Part shown: one piece after another, positions 51,216 through 63,554 of the stretch
Numbering within the stretch: position 1 is the stretch's first letter
How the letters are laid out: each line of letters opens with the position of its first letter
From: Adineta steineri
Lineage: Eukaryota > Rotifera > Eurotatoria > Adinetida > Adinetidae
Length of the DNA: 64,000 nucleotides
Direction of reading: 5' to 3'
NCBI GenBank assembly: GCA_905250115.1
Contig: CAJNOI010000186.1
Location: 105,195 to 169,194 of the forward strand
The notes under the pieces: generated by a model
Databases searched by the model: none
Told to the model about the DNA's origin: nothing
Seen by the model: the letters and a program-made list of their open reading frames with translations, nothing else
Made by a program: the position numbers and the translations under genes

Positions 51216-54200
51216 ATGCATGAACAACATGATGTTGCAGATCCAAATTTAAATAATAATCCATCACGTAAAATGGTTCAATTTAAAGATACAATTCTAA
51301 TTCCAGCTCAATCCGCAACATCAACTAGTCTATTAACATCTTCGTCATCATCAACTTCACTTACACTTCCATTAATTGCAGAAAAAACAGGTGCACGTTT
51401 TAAATTTCTTATACTTCTTCTTAGTCTTTTTATTGCATTGACTATTGGTTTTATTCTCAGTCTTTTACTCGTTACTCAGTTAAATCATCATGTACCTAAA
51501 CATACATTATCATCTCAACAATTTCATTCAATATTATCTAAACAAAATATAACGAATAATAAGAACAAGAATCGTCTATTTGAACATCTTGATTCAGTAT
51601 GGATCGATGAATTAGATTTTAATACTGATATTTGTCATAATTTCTACAGTTTTGTTTGTCGAAAATGGTTAACAAATCATCCATTATCACCACTTGATTT
51701 TAAACGAAGTTGGTTAACAGAAAGATCACAAGATATTCGAGAAAAATTTGCTTTAACATTAGCTAATTTAAGTGAAATCTGTGCATATAATTATCAAATG
51801 GAAATTAAGAAAAATCAAACTGAAACAACAACCAAAGAAATGGATATCGTTGATTTTGAAGGATTAACATCTGCAAAAAATGAGTAAGTTTAAATATACT
51901 TCTCTAAGTTTTTTTCGATAACAGACATTATTATTCTAGACTTGAACAATTTTATTCATTTCATGATGGATATGAAGATGAACATCATAAAATAGTCAAA
52001 CGTCAAACACCTTCAAGTCAAAATAATTTATCGCAATCTATATCAAATATGTTTCTCTATTATAATCAATGTATTCATACATCTGAATCTTTACTTCTCG
52101 AAGAATTAAGGCAATTAGCACATGATCGGTTTTGGTTTACAAATAATTATGAAATAACATATACAACCAATCATTTACATTTTCTTTTTGAACAAATGAT
52201 TGAACATCCATTAATGCATATATGGAATATAAATACAATAAATCTTGGTACACAAATTATACTTCATATTCAAAGAAAAACTCAAGATCAACAAACATCT
52301 TTTCAACCACATTATATTGAACAAGCTAGTTTATTTGAACATTATGTCAAAAAACATCATATTGATTTATGTTATCAATCATCACGTGTTGGTCCTTTAG
52401 CAAATACATTAAAAGAATATAAACAATTATTAACACTATCATTATCATATACAAATTCTACAATAAGTGATGATTTACATAATTTATTAGCTGAAAAAAA
52501 TTCTTTACCAATTATTTATTCATCTGTACGACATCCAAATGATTTAGGAGATTTAATTCAATTTATGTTAGATAAACAAATGATTGAATCATTAAATGAT
52601 ACGCATATTTATAATTTATTAGTCAATTTTACTCGTGATTTAGAACAATCTCTAATTAATATACCAATATTTCGTAGTACAATATCATATCAATGTCAAT
52701 TATATCTTAATTATTATATTCAATTTCGATCATTAAATAATACAAAATTCGATGCATGGTTTGATTATATTTCAGCATCAATAATACATTTAATTGTTCA
52801 TTCATGGCCAGGTGATGCATCATATATATGTTTATATTCTACAATAGTTCGTCATAATCAATTAGAAATAATACCCTACTGGAATTCATTTATTGAATAT
52901 ACTAAAAAACAAATCAAAGATATTTCTTCACCAATTATAACCGTTGAAATACGTTTAATAGATTTTTTTCAACTTGATTCAGTATTTCGATTTTTATTTG
53001 CTGATCAATATGCACATTATTGTAATTTAATGGTTTATAAATATGGTCCGAAATTATTACCATTTGTTAGTGTTTTTCATGAAGGAATACAAATCAGTTT
53101 AAAAAGTCTTTGGAAACAAAGTTTACATGAGAAGTCAATCGAACAAATAAGTAAGATAAACACTATTATACGACTAGAAATATGATGAATAAAATCATAT
53201 AAAGAAGATAAGGGTGGGTGTGAGTGCATAAAGAAACCACAGTCAATCACACTCATATTCTAAGTAACACCAACACCCCCAAGATGCTCTAAATCAACAG
53301 ATGGCAGCTTTAGCAGAGAAAAAATATGATGAAAAGAGTACAGTTGTCCTAGGGTTCACGCGGATCCATAGCACCATTTTCTTTATCTATTAGACTTATC
53401 TGTGATTTGAAATAAGGATGATATAGACCAACATAGAATTAGAGATGATATAAAGCGATAGGTCAATCACAGAAGTCCTTGATGTAATTTTGAATGAAAC
53501 TCTGTGAAATGGGTCCGCATGGATCCCACGAAGGGTTAAGAATTGAACATACAATGATGATGTTCATTTTAATTTTTTAATGATAGATTCAAATAACTTA
53601 CTCTTTTTATTATCTCTTTTCTTTTGAAAAATATATATTTATTAATAAAAAAGTTCATCATACTATTTTCTTTTTCTACTGAAGATATTCAATCATTATC
53701 ATTACCATTCAATCATATACCAAAAGATTGTTTAGCTTTACTTGAATATTATTATCCGTTTACTTTATCATCATTTTATGAAGAATATATGTTAAATAAA
53801 ACTGAAGAACTTTATTCAATAGCTTATCAACTTCGTGATCATCTTATTTTAAGTAATTTAAATAATCAATTTTTATCATCTCTTCAATTTCATATAAAAC
53901 CTGAACGTTTGAAATTATTTCATGATCTTTTTCTAACAACAACACATATTCCATATGAATATTATTTTATAGAAAATAATTATTTATCAACAGCATGGAA
54001 TATAATTGAAAGTTCTCATGAAAAATTACTTCAACCTACACATGAATTTTTTGAAATTAATGGTTATCATACAATAAAACAAGGAATTTTTCTACAACCG
54101 ACTGTTGCTGAACTTTATTCAAATGAAACAACACGTATAGGTGCACTTTTACTTATTGCACATGAACTTGGTCATGCTCTATGTCCATGTGGAATAAATT

Positions 54201-54532
54201 TAACTGAACGTGAATATTTTGCTGATTTAATTGCATTAAATTTACTTATAAATTATCAACAAGAACAATTAAATCTAACAACCAAACAATTAAATTATAT
54301 AAAAACATTTTTTATTACATATGGCCAATCAGAATGTACACATATTAATCGTGAAATGATTTCAATAATGAATAATGAATTACATATTAATCGTGTATTA
54401 AAAGGAAATCAACAATTTCAAACAATATTTAATTGTTCAATGAAACAAAATAAATATGCAAACAAAATCAATAGTTTATTACCGGAAATATGTACAGCAT
54501 GTAGAGAAAAGAAGAATGAATTAGTTTCATAA
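51216..54532 (+). CDS. Divergent M13 (neprilysin-like) metallopeptidase
   Basis: Three exons (51216-51883, 51940-53150, 53685-54532) encode 908 residues, longer than the usual 700-770. It is a type II membrane protein: a Ser-rich cytoplasmic tail of about 65 residues, one span (FLILLLSLFIALTIGFILSL), then an extracellular part opening with DICHNFYSFVCRKWL, the M13 start. The zinc motif is IAHELGHAL (about residue 786) and a later EREYFADLIAL stands where M13 has ENIAD. Other M13 landmarks are IKQGIFLQPTV (family AGILQPPF) and QFQTIFNCS near the end. The third ligand lies only some 15 residues after HELGH, against about 60 in neprilysin, so the active-site lobe is shortened. Peptidase activity is plausible but not certain. 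The 534-bp second intron carries two repeats. Confidence 0.8.
53212..53277. repeat. Telomere-like inverted repeat element 4, in an M13 gene intron
   Basis: GGGTGGGTGTGAGTG, then a spacer containing CACAGTCAATCACACTC, then AACACCAACACCCCC. It lies about 60 bases inside the second intron. Confidence 0.7.
53347..53540. mobile_element. About 190-bp MITE-like element in an M13 gene intron
   Basis: Left arm CACGCGGATCCATAGCACCA and right arm ATGGGTCCGCATGGATCCCA are imperfect inverted repeats, and pairing continues inwards (ACTTATCTGTGATT with the complement of AATCACAGAAGT). It is GC-richer than the intron around it. Confidence 0.55.
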
Positions 54533-54876
54533 ATATAATACAGTAAAGATCAACGAATACATTTGTATTTTATTCATTTTCTTTTCTTCGAAAATAAATG
54601 TAGGATAAACTTGTATCGTAATAATTTTTCAATGTTTTTACAAATATATATGTATGCTTATTATTATTGCAATGATTTTTAGTATGTAATAAGTATTTTA
54701 TGGACAAATATTTATAATTATATATGACAACAGCGGGTAGTAGGATTTACATTTGATGTAGTTGGAGATGAGAGTGTTATTATATTGGAAGTTCTCCTTC
54801 GTAGACATCTTCCAGTGTCAATATTTTCCAACATCTATAAACATCACGCTAGTTTTGAAATATAAATATTTGTTTT
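54533..54876. other. Convergent gap between peptidase and GTPase genes
   Basis: 3' flanks of the two genes; nothing else recognised. Confidence 0.5.
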
Positions 54877-56360
54877 TCATTTTACTTTGCCGAGAAGAAT
54901 TGAAAAAGCTTCTTTAATGTTGATGTTATTTTTGGCGGATGTTGCTAAGTAATCAGTGAATTGATGTCTACGAGAAAATTCATTTATAAAATCTTCATTG
55001 ATGTCAGTACCGTCTCTTTTTAAATCACACTATAATAATTATAGAATTATTTAATTTTCAAAAGAAATATTTTACTTTATTGCCAATAAGTATACATGGC
55101 ACTTGATTATTCTCATGAATATCAAGTTTTTTATCAAAATCATCTTTCCATTTTGCTGCACTGTTCGTTAAGCTTACTGGTGTAGTTATATCAAACACGA
55201 TAAGACAGCCAGCTGCGTCTTTGTAAAATAATTGAGTCATACCTCCAAATCGTTCTTCACCGGCGATATCCTTATTAAAAATAATGTGATTTTTAAAAGA
55301 AAAATAATTATGAATATCTGCAAACCCAAATATGAAGATGAACAATAGTATTGGGATCGTATTGAATCTTTTGAACAGCTAAATCAGCACCAATCTAAGC
55401 GATTTAATTTAATAAACTATATTCTAATTAAATAAATATAACATACGGTAGTGCGATAGGTTCCTGAAAAAGTATTTTTTGTGTAGCGATTTATAATCGC
55501 TGTTTTGCCAGTATTACGTTCACCAATAACTAAAACTTTGAATCGATATTCTCGTTTCTCGTTTTCGAGTGGTATCGATATTGACGGTTTTTTTCGTTTA
55601 ATTATCTTAAAAAGAAACAGTAATAAAATCATATTAATATTCTCAGATTTATACTTCGTCGATCAACGTTTTCAACGATTTTTCAATATTGATATTTTCT
55701 TTATTTGATGTTTCAAAAGAACAACAAGAACCAAGCATTTGACAGTAATCTTTCATACTACCTATGGCATAATCAGATTCTTGGCTTTTCTCAAGATCAC
55801 ACTAAAAAAAAAAAAACATTAACTATTGAAAAAAATGAAAACTATCAACTTTTAATTAGACAGACTTTATTTGCTAAAAGCATCCATTGCAAATCATCTG
55901 ATTTATTTACATTTCGAATGTCATTATGCCATCCTAATACATTATCATATGTCTCTGGACGAGATAAATCAAACATAATGATGCATCCATCTATGTTCTT
56001 AAAATATTCGTTTATTTTTGTTTTTCCTCGTTGTGAACCAGCAATATTCTATAAATAGAAAGTTATTTTATTAAGAATAAATTTATTTTAGATCACTTTT
56101 GTACAAATATTTTTATTGAAATATCAGCACCTTGATTAGTTTTTAATTTTATTGTAAGAATATCACATTCTTTCTAGAAAAAAAAATGGAGCTGATAAAT
56201 AAAACTTCTAAGGAAAAACAAAAATTATATTTACAGTTCTAGTAGTATCATGAGAGAATGCTTGTTGTTGAAGTCTTTTGATATAAGAACTTTTACCAGT
56301 TCCGCTATCACCAATTATCAGAATATTTAATTGGCTAATTGGAGCAGGTGGTGTAGCCAT
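54877..56360 (-). CDS. Tandem double Rab-like small GTPase
   Basis: Eight exons (56235-56360, 56105-56173, 55866-56048, 55655-55801, 55447-55605, 55326-55394, 55076-55270, 54877-55029) stay in one frame for 366 residues. Domain 1 (about 10-170): P-loop IIGDSGTGKSS, switch II FNIAGSQRG (canonical WDxxGQE lost), LLANKCDLEK and ETSNKEN. Domain 2 (about 200-365): P-loop VIGERNTGKTA, switch I YRTTIGADLAVQ, switch II IWDIAGEERFGGMT, IGNKCDLK and ATSAKNN. WDIAG.ERF with YKDAAGCLIVFD is closest to the Rab32/38/29 branch. Both halves share the same four-exon layout. The join is a 49-bp intron at 55606-55654 (GTATAA...TTTAAG). If it is not spliced, translation stops at 55649-55651. Neither end has a prenylation cysteine, so membrane anchoring would differ from normal Rabs. 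Separate genes 16 bp apart are the alternative. Confidence 0.75.
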
Positions 56361-57236
56361 TATTGTAGGATACTTTAAGTCTTTTGTTTTTATTAAGATA
56401 GTGAAAGACAAAAAACCGAGTATATTTATATTTACAGACTGATAAGAATAGAAAATTCTCATGTTGGAATGAGTCATAATCACGAGATAAATATTTGTAT
56501 TTCGTCTGTCTTTTAGTTTTTCACATTAAAAAGTGTTACAAAGCTATTATTTACACTTATTTTCCAGTTCTTTTTTATGTTACACGTACCATTCATAATG
56601 AATTACTTCAATATTTATCATGATCCAGTGAAAGATTTTGTTTAATATGTATCAAAATAAAAAATGTCAATTAGAACATACGATAAGTTGAAATATTAGT
56701 ATTCAATTAACTGGATTCATTGATATTAAAGTTTGATAGTATGTAATATATCCTATTTATACCAAAAGCAAAACTGTATCTCATATAGTCAGTATCGCGA
56801 TTTTCATACGAAGTTAAGTTTGTATGTAATCAATCATATTAAATCGATATTAACATATATGATGCAAAGATATTATATAATTATCAAGTTAATGTCTTAA
56901 GTAGAGTTTTTTTTACTCAATGACTTCATCCTTTCTTATAACTTTCGTAATAAACTATTCTTTTGCATGAAGATCAAAAAAACCAGTGATTTAATTTTAC
57001 TGATGGATTATATAACATTCGTACTTTAAGTTATATATAAGTCGTCGATATTGAAAATTGCAAACCTTTATATGGTCAATATTATGTTGTGTCTTGTTAT
57101 CTTCTTGTCGTTCTTTGTACGAGTATCTTTTTTTGCTTCGCTTTGTAATAAAAAAAAATACGAAAAGAAAAAGAACATCATTATTATATGATAAGAATCT
57201 AGTAAAACAAAATAAAAAAAACATTTATCAAACCAA
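56361..57236. other. Divergent intergenic region (GTPase to SLC10)
   Basis: Upstream regions of both genes; no further feature supported. Confidence 0.5.
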
Positions 57237-59482
57237 ATGCAAGGAAGATACATGATAAAATGGTTAATTTTGTTTCTAATCACTGTGAAATATGCTCATA
57301 CAGTTGAAATATTTATTAAAAAAACCAATAGTAACGATGATCAAGATGTAGAACAATTACAAAGTTATGCTAATAAAACTTATCAAATACCTCTCTTTCA
57401 AAAACGTTATGTTACAATACGAATTAATCCAGATGAGCTTCGTGGTAACAAAAATATCAAAAACAATAAGATTGTAGGATTTAAATTTCAAGTTCAAACA
57501 ACAGATACTCGAATAGTGCGTATTCAAAAAGAAGTTATGGCACCAACAAAAGAAGTAAATGCAAATAATTCAAATAATGTCTTACTAGAAGATTTATTTA
57601 TCTGTAAGTATATAGTTTTATTATAATTCGATAATTTGCAAACTTTTGAGAAGTTTAAAATAGGATTTTTACGTATAAGATTAAAAGAATACGAATTTTT
57701 CTTTATGCAATTAATTCATAAGCTTTTAAGTCTTTCTAATCAAATTAAACATTCCTTTTCAATGCATGTTTTTCATTCTTTAAGTATGACATATTTTCGT
57801 ACGTCGAGGGAATAAAAAACAAGATAAAATCTTTCCACATGCAAAGGTAGATATTAAAGTCTTCGTAACCTTTAAATACGTTCTCATAATATTAAACTTA
57901 TTAAATATGTATCACTAATAGATGAATAGTTTTCAGTAAACTATTGTAGTTTTATTTTCTGTTGATTTTAATCAGATATGATACTGATAATACTTTCATA
58001 ATAAAAATGAATAGATACTTCAACAATGTCATATCATGACTACATATATTCATAATACTTTTTTTCATTCTTATCTTTGTACTTTTGTCTCATAAATGTG
58101 TTTAAATTATTTGACTTTCTTTTATAAATTATGTTAATAAAATCCAGTTTTGAAATTTTATGATCAAATAAAGTCCGATTTTATTTATAGTACCTGAAAA
58201 AAATGCACTTGGTCATATATTTAATGCTTATCCATCGCCGACATTAATTCATCTTGATAATCAATTAGCAATTGATATAACATGGTTAATAGAAAGTACG
58301 AGGATGGAAGAAACAATCTTAACATTTGTTATGGATGTATTTTATAAAGATGATTCTAAATCATCCTATACATGGTCATTAAAAGTTCTTGTTATACAAC
58401 CGAAACGTACAATAGATAGTGTGTTTATGATGATATTACCATTTTTAATAGTATTTATTTCAATACAAATGGGTATATTACTTGATACAAAACTTTTAAT
58501 TGGTCTTGTTAAAAAACCTAAACCAGTTATAGTTGGTTTTCTTTCACAATATGGTCTAATGCCATTTTTAGCAATGGGTATAGCAAAAGTTTTTAAATAT
58601 ACACCGTTATATAGTCTTGCTCTATTTGTTATTGGATGTTGTCCAGGTAAAGTATAAATAAAAGAAAAATATATTTTTTATACAAATAAAAAAGAAAATT
58701 TTTAGGTAGTGGTGCTTCCAACCAATGGACACTTTTGTTCGATGGTGATGTTAATTTATCAGCTGTAATGTCATTTGTATCAACTGCTACATCTTTTGTT
58801 ATGATGCCACTCTACTTCTATACATTAGGACGTATTTATACGGATGAATTACATATACGTGTACCATTTTTAGGTCTTGTACGATCATTGGCACTTGTTG
58901 TTATACCATACAGTGTTGGTATTGTTATTAGTCATTATTCACCAAAGACGCGTAAAATTGTTGAATCTCTTGTTAAGCCACTGATGTTATTTCTTCTAAT
59001 ATTTTTTCTTGTTTTTGGTACAATTGTTAATTGGTATTTACTTACAATGATTGATTTATATACAGCATTAACAGCACCATTATTACCTTATTTAGGATTT
59101 TTACTTGGTGCTTTTTTTGCATGGATATGTCGACTTGATTGGATTCATATTAAAACCGTTGGTATTGAAGCTGGAATACAAAATACTGGTATTGCATTCA
59201 TGATTATATTATATTCATTTCCACAACCTTATGCAACACAAGCAATTGTTGTTCCACTTGTCGTAGCTTTCTTAACAACAAAACCATTCTGGCTTGTTTA
59301 TGTTATTCGAAGTCAAATAATTAAATATAAAAAAAGAAAAGAATTAGAGAATAGTAAGAATATATTAACATCAATAACTAATAATAAAAAATTAATTCTG
59401 TTTAGGTAAGGAGAAACCAATTTTAAACAATGAAATAAATAATACAAAAGAAGACGCTGCCAAAATGATGCAAACATTATAA
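57237..59482 (+). CDS. SLC10 family (bile acid/sodium symporter-like) membrane protein
   Basis: Four exons (57237-57603, 58191-58646, 58706-59353, 59406-59482) encode 515 residues. A signal peptide (IKWLILFLITVKYAHT) is followed by an extracellular domain of about 225 residues with several N-glycosylation sites, then eight or nine membrane helices. The family core is present: KPKPVIVGFLSQYGLMPFLA, CCPGGSGASNQWTLLFDGDV (made by splicing exons 2 and 3) and VGIEAGIQNTGIAF. The long N-terminal domain resembles SLC10A3/A5 rather than the bile acid carriers, and the substrate is not known. A 52-bp GTAAGA...TTTAG intron at 59354-59405 removes an early stop (59407-59409) and gives an SKEKPILNN...MMQTL tail. 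I judge the spliced form more likely. Confidence 0.88.
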
Positions 59483-59784
59483 GAAAAAGTAGAAACGAAA
59501 GAAAAAAACGAACAATCGTTATTGTTATTATAGATCTTTTTTTTTATTACTTTTTCTTTTTTCATCAACAATGTTTATACATACACTTGTGTGTATATTT
59601 TGTTAGTATCGATTTCAATGTTTGTACTGATTTTTTTCTTCTACCATCGATCGTTTTTCTTGCTTTACTTCAGCTTTCTTTTTTTTTTATTTGAGTGATC
59701 AATAAAAATAACATTTTTGAATCACAGAAAAAAATTTAAAGCATAATATCATAAGTTGTTTTCTTAAAAAATAAAAGAAAAGTA
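59483..59784. other. Short intergenic gap before the EF-hand gene
   Basis: T-rich, 302 bp, holds the 3' flank of the SLC10 gene. Confidence 0.5.
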
Positions 59785-62339
59785 ATGAATACTATTGATT
59801 CTCATTCTCATCAACAATTTAAATATGAATATATTATTGGTACATCTTTAGTAAGTTGTTGTTGTTGTTTTTTTTTGTTTATTAGAAAATAAAAATTTCT
59901 TTATTCAGTCAAATGTTCTTCAACGTTCGAATCAAGTACATTATAAAATAATTATGAAAATTTTCTATCGATTCTTTTTTTTATTTCGAATTAGATCAGT
60001 TCAAATGTTGATACAAATAAAGAACATCATGTACTTCATTATAAAGAAAATTATACACCACCTATTCCAATAACTGAACAACTTGAAAAACAACAACAAC
60101 AGCTTCAAATAATTGGCTCAGAATTTAATTCAAAAATATCTAATCATCAATTATCATCGAAACATGTTTATTCTTCTCTTGTTCCAAAATTTAAATTATC
60201 AAGAGTTGATCAAACTATGTTACAATTACCAAAACGAACAACATTTTTGGCTAATAGAAAAACACAAAATAATATGTATCCAAGGTATAAAATAAAAATA
60301 ATACTCATAGAACAATTTATAAGTTTTATGTGTATGATTTAAAAACAATAATCAACAGAAAATATAATTAATTTTGTTTATAGAACATGGATTTCACAAG
60401 GTTCTCTTGCGGTCAATAATACAACGTCGAATAAATTACCTGTTATTTCTTCAAATCATCATCAAAATGCGGCTACACAAAATTCTGTTAATGTAGGTGA
60501 GCGTGTATCATACATGTGTGTAATCCTTTTTTTCATTCACACTATAAATTCCATTAAATGTAATATACAAGTATGCGAGAGAACAAGATTGTTATATAAC
60601 AGTTTGAGTGTTTCAAAATCGAACTTTTTGGTTGTTCTTTGATCATACTATTTATTTGTATTACTTTAAGAAATCGATCATGTTACAACGAACACAAGCA
60701 AATGCAACATTAAATTCAGCTATAACAATTTTGAAAAAGACATCTACAAATAATAATCAAACATTACCGAGATTATTCAGAAAAATTCAACAATCGAGTA
60801 ATACTACAGGACGAGATACAGCACCACTTAAATTACCTCCATTATCGAAAAAATTATCATCAGGTAAATTACATAGAACAAACATTTGATTTTATATATA
60901 TAATATTTTTTAGTTATTAAATCAAAGTCAACAGATAATATTCAAGATTCACTGTATGCTTTACATTTAATATATTTTCCAGATATATTTTAAAAAAATT
61001 TTTCAGACGTTTTCATGCATCTTCGTCAACTCCCACAAATCGACTTGTCTTACAGCCTACACCAGTTCTACCAATTTACACATCAAATTATCCAGTAACA
61101 TTATTTACTCAACAACAACATTTACCAGTAGTAAAAGATCGTATGATCAAAGCTAATCTAACACAAAAAGCGAATTTTAAATGTAAATCACCGCCTTTCT
61201 TCCGATCAGAAAGTTCGCTTAGTCGATCAACAGTTACAGTAGTAGCTACTTCTCAAATACAAACAAAATCAAACAATCCACTTAAAGTATTTATTTACTT
61301 TTATCAATTTAATTTATACCATCTTGAGGGTGTGAGTCAAGAGAAGACAGCTATACCCACACCCTTCTGTTAGTAATATCAAGGATACTGCTCACTAGAT
61401 ATGATGGAAACAAATAAAAAGGAATCGTAAAAATATTTATTTCATGAGAATAGCTATTGATATAAGTAAAGAATACATATTGTCTGCTAGCATTATCATT
61501 GACACTAATCTGCTTACATTCTGATACAGTTATCTTATTGTTTTCTTTGAACTTGTAGCATATGATTGCAAGTTCATTACTTAGCGAAGCAGATCGTAAT
61601 AAACTAAATCGATTATTTCAACAACTTGATACAGATAAAGATGGGTATGCTAAAGAATACTTTTTAAAACATCATTATTTACAAAAAAAATCTAGGCATC
61701 TAACATATACTCAAGTACAAAAGTGTTTACCATCCAATTTACCTCGTGCTCAAGAAACATTCTTTCGTGCAGTTCGTAGCACAGAATAAGGCATATTAAA
61801 ATTGTTCTATTTACATTTATTTTTTCCTTTAGTTATATGATATAACAAGTGATATAACTTATTTTGGTTTACAAGAATTCTATACTACAGCTGTACTTGT
61901 TAATATGATAGCTGAGCAAGAGTAAGATAAAGATTATTTTGTTTTTTCTTTTATATAAATAGTTTTAAAATAATTTAGTTCACATATATGGAATACATTA
62001 TTAGATGATGTTGATTTTAATTATTATCATGATGATATAGTTGAATTACTCGAAGAATTTGATAGTCGTTATTCACCTGTAACATCAACAATAAATTTTG
62101 ATAATCTTGTTGCATTAATTATGAATCGAACAACAAATGGTAAATATGAACGTATTACAAAAGAATTAGAAAATCTTATTTCAACCATAAAAATAATGAA
62201 ATTTACTCGATTAGAATTTATTGCACTTATACCAATTATTATTTATATTGAATCATGTCTTGATCAAGGAAAAGCATTATTTCGTTTTAACGATAATTCT
62301 ATACTTGATTTACATATACAAAAAGCATTATTAATTTAA
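59785..62339 (+). CDS. EF-hand protein of unknown role
   Basis: Ten exons (59785-59850, 59995-60284, 60384-60496, 60699-60863, 60914-60953, 61007-61286, 61559-61644, 61696-61771, 61833-61921, 61979-62339) give 521 residues in frame. The first 330 residues are low-complexity, rich in Ser, Thr, Asn, Gln and Lys (for example LEKQQQQLQIIG and KLPPLSKKLSSG). A canonical EF-hand loop is created by splicing exons 7 and 8: LFQQLDTDKDG joined to HLTYTQVQKCLP. An FGLQEF.. segment with the look of a second hand follows. The C-terminal 120 residues are helical (LLEEFDSRYSP, FDNLVALIMN, ITKELENLI). No membrane span. The acceptor of exon 4 is weak and the exon 8 donor is GTTCGT, so these two borders are less sure. 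Family not recognised. Confidence 0.65.
61328..61366. repeat. Telomere-like inverted repeat element 5, in an EF-hand gene intron
   Basis: GGGTGTGAGTC, then AAGAGAAGACAGCTAT, then ACCCACACCC. It lies in the 272-bp intron between exons 6 and 7, the longest intron of this gene. Confidence 0.75.
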
Positions 62340-62944
62340 ATGCGATCATAATCTGTTTGTTAAATGTAATTTTTTTTCTTAAGTGAAATATAATTTAAAA
62401 TAAAGTAAAAAATATATTTATAGTTTTTATTGCAATAAATTAATAAGAAAAAATAATCAGATTTAGACGATCCTTGCAGGAATAGAATATATTCAAAAAC
62501 GAAAATTCACGAAAAACGATTTAGGTGTGTGTTTGAGGGTGTCAGTATGAATATAAGAATATCTTAATTATCTCAACCACACACACACCCCGACCTCAGA
62601 TTCGACGTCTGTACATCGCAATATCTCAAGAAATGTCTTTTCCGGAAAATCGGTGTTTGATGTTTTTTTTACCCTACAGAGACATATGCAAGCAACAGAG
62701 CAAATGATTTTATTCCTGCTGGACTCTTCTCTACGAGATTGAGACTAGAAAGAAATAGTCAGGGTACGAAAAATTAACATTGCATCTTTTATCGATATTA
62801 AGTATCATAAACAGAATGTGATTTTATTGTCCATTTGAAAAGTATAGAAAGAGAAAAGATATGGATAAATATTCTTCGATCGATCGAATCGATTCATTTG
62901 ATTAAAGAAATTCTATATAATATATGTACTTCTTTTTTTTCTAG
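62340..62944. repeat. Intergenic with a duplicated 130-bp block and telomere-like element 6
   Basis: Sequence 62377-62505 (starting TTTCTTAAGTGAAATATAAT) recurs almost unchanged at about 63874-64000. At 62525-62592 GGTGTGTGTTTGAGGGTGTC faces AACCACACACACACCCC across an AT-rich spacer. Confidence 0.8.
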
Positions 62945-63262
62945 ATATTCAGATGGATAAAACACCATTTTTAAGTACTATGCTTGCATTGTACAAAGAT
63001 AAATTAAATGATTATCACAATCAGATAATAATAGTAAGTCATTGGATAATGATTAAAGCTGGCTTCGGTAATGTGGAACAGGGAAAGGTAAGATATATTG
63101 ATTAGATTTAATTACTGTTGTATGCTTTTTTAATAGGTGGACGAGTTTATTCATTTTGATGAACGTGATGAAAAAGGAGTATGGATTAATCATATGGTAG
63201 ATACGAAAAAAGTATCAGCAAATTACTTGATGGAAAAATATATATTTGCCGTTGAATTTTCA
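62945..63262 (+). CDS. Exon pair, copy 1, of a PI31-like fragment
   Basis: Two spliced exons, 62945-63087 (ATG at 62953) and 63137-63262, read MDKTPFLSTMLALYKDKLND, IIIVSHWIMIKAGFGNVEQG, then VDEFIHFDERDEKG and MEKYIFAVEFS, with good GT-AG signals. The SHWIMIKAGFG part recalls the N-terminal domain of proteasome inhibitor PI31 (a hydrophobic strand, HW..., then GF/GY), but the later WN..LY.LRY block is not evident, so the link is weak. The exon ends at GTAAGT, and a GC-rich repeat follows 35 bases later. A second copy of the pair lies 600 bp downstream. It could be one gene with duplicated exons or two broken copies. Confidence 0.45.
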
Positions 63263-63297
63263 GTAAGTACCAACAAGATAATTATTATCATTAATCC

Positions 63298-63425
63298 TAT
63301 GACGATGGTTCCTGCAGCAGGATTCCATCAATTTCCGACGAAATCCCTGCGAAAACTCGCTATTTTCGGGCTGGACCCGCCCGGAATCCGATGGAGAAGT
63401 GAGGTAACCGTATTCAGCTGCCGGT
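63298..63425 (+). repeat. GC-rich repeat, copy 2
   Basis: Matches the reverse complement of 12790-12889 over its first 75 bases or so (GACGATGGTTCCTGCAGCAG, GATTCCAT.AATT, CGAAATCCCTG) and then diverges into another GC-rich sequence. Confidence 0.7.
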
Positions 63426-63554
63426 TCCGACCCAAATCAGATAAATCCGGTCTATGGGTTTTACATTATTTTCACAAAAGGATCTTCTATTATGGGGGGA
63501 AGGGTTCTTTTATTATAGAGTGGGGTTTAATTTGTGTACATCTTTTTCTTCTAG

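Noticed and set aside
59354-59409. Ending the SLC10 gene at the TAA at 59407-59409
   Set aside because: A 52-bp GT-AG intron over this segment joins AGT|AAG in frame to a further 24 codons of hydrophilic, coding-like sequence.
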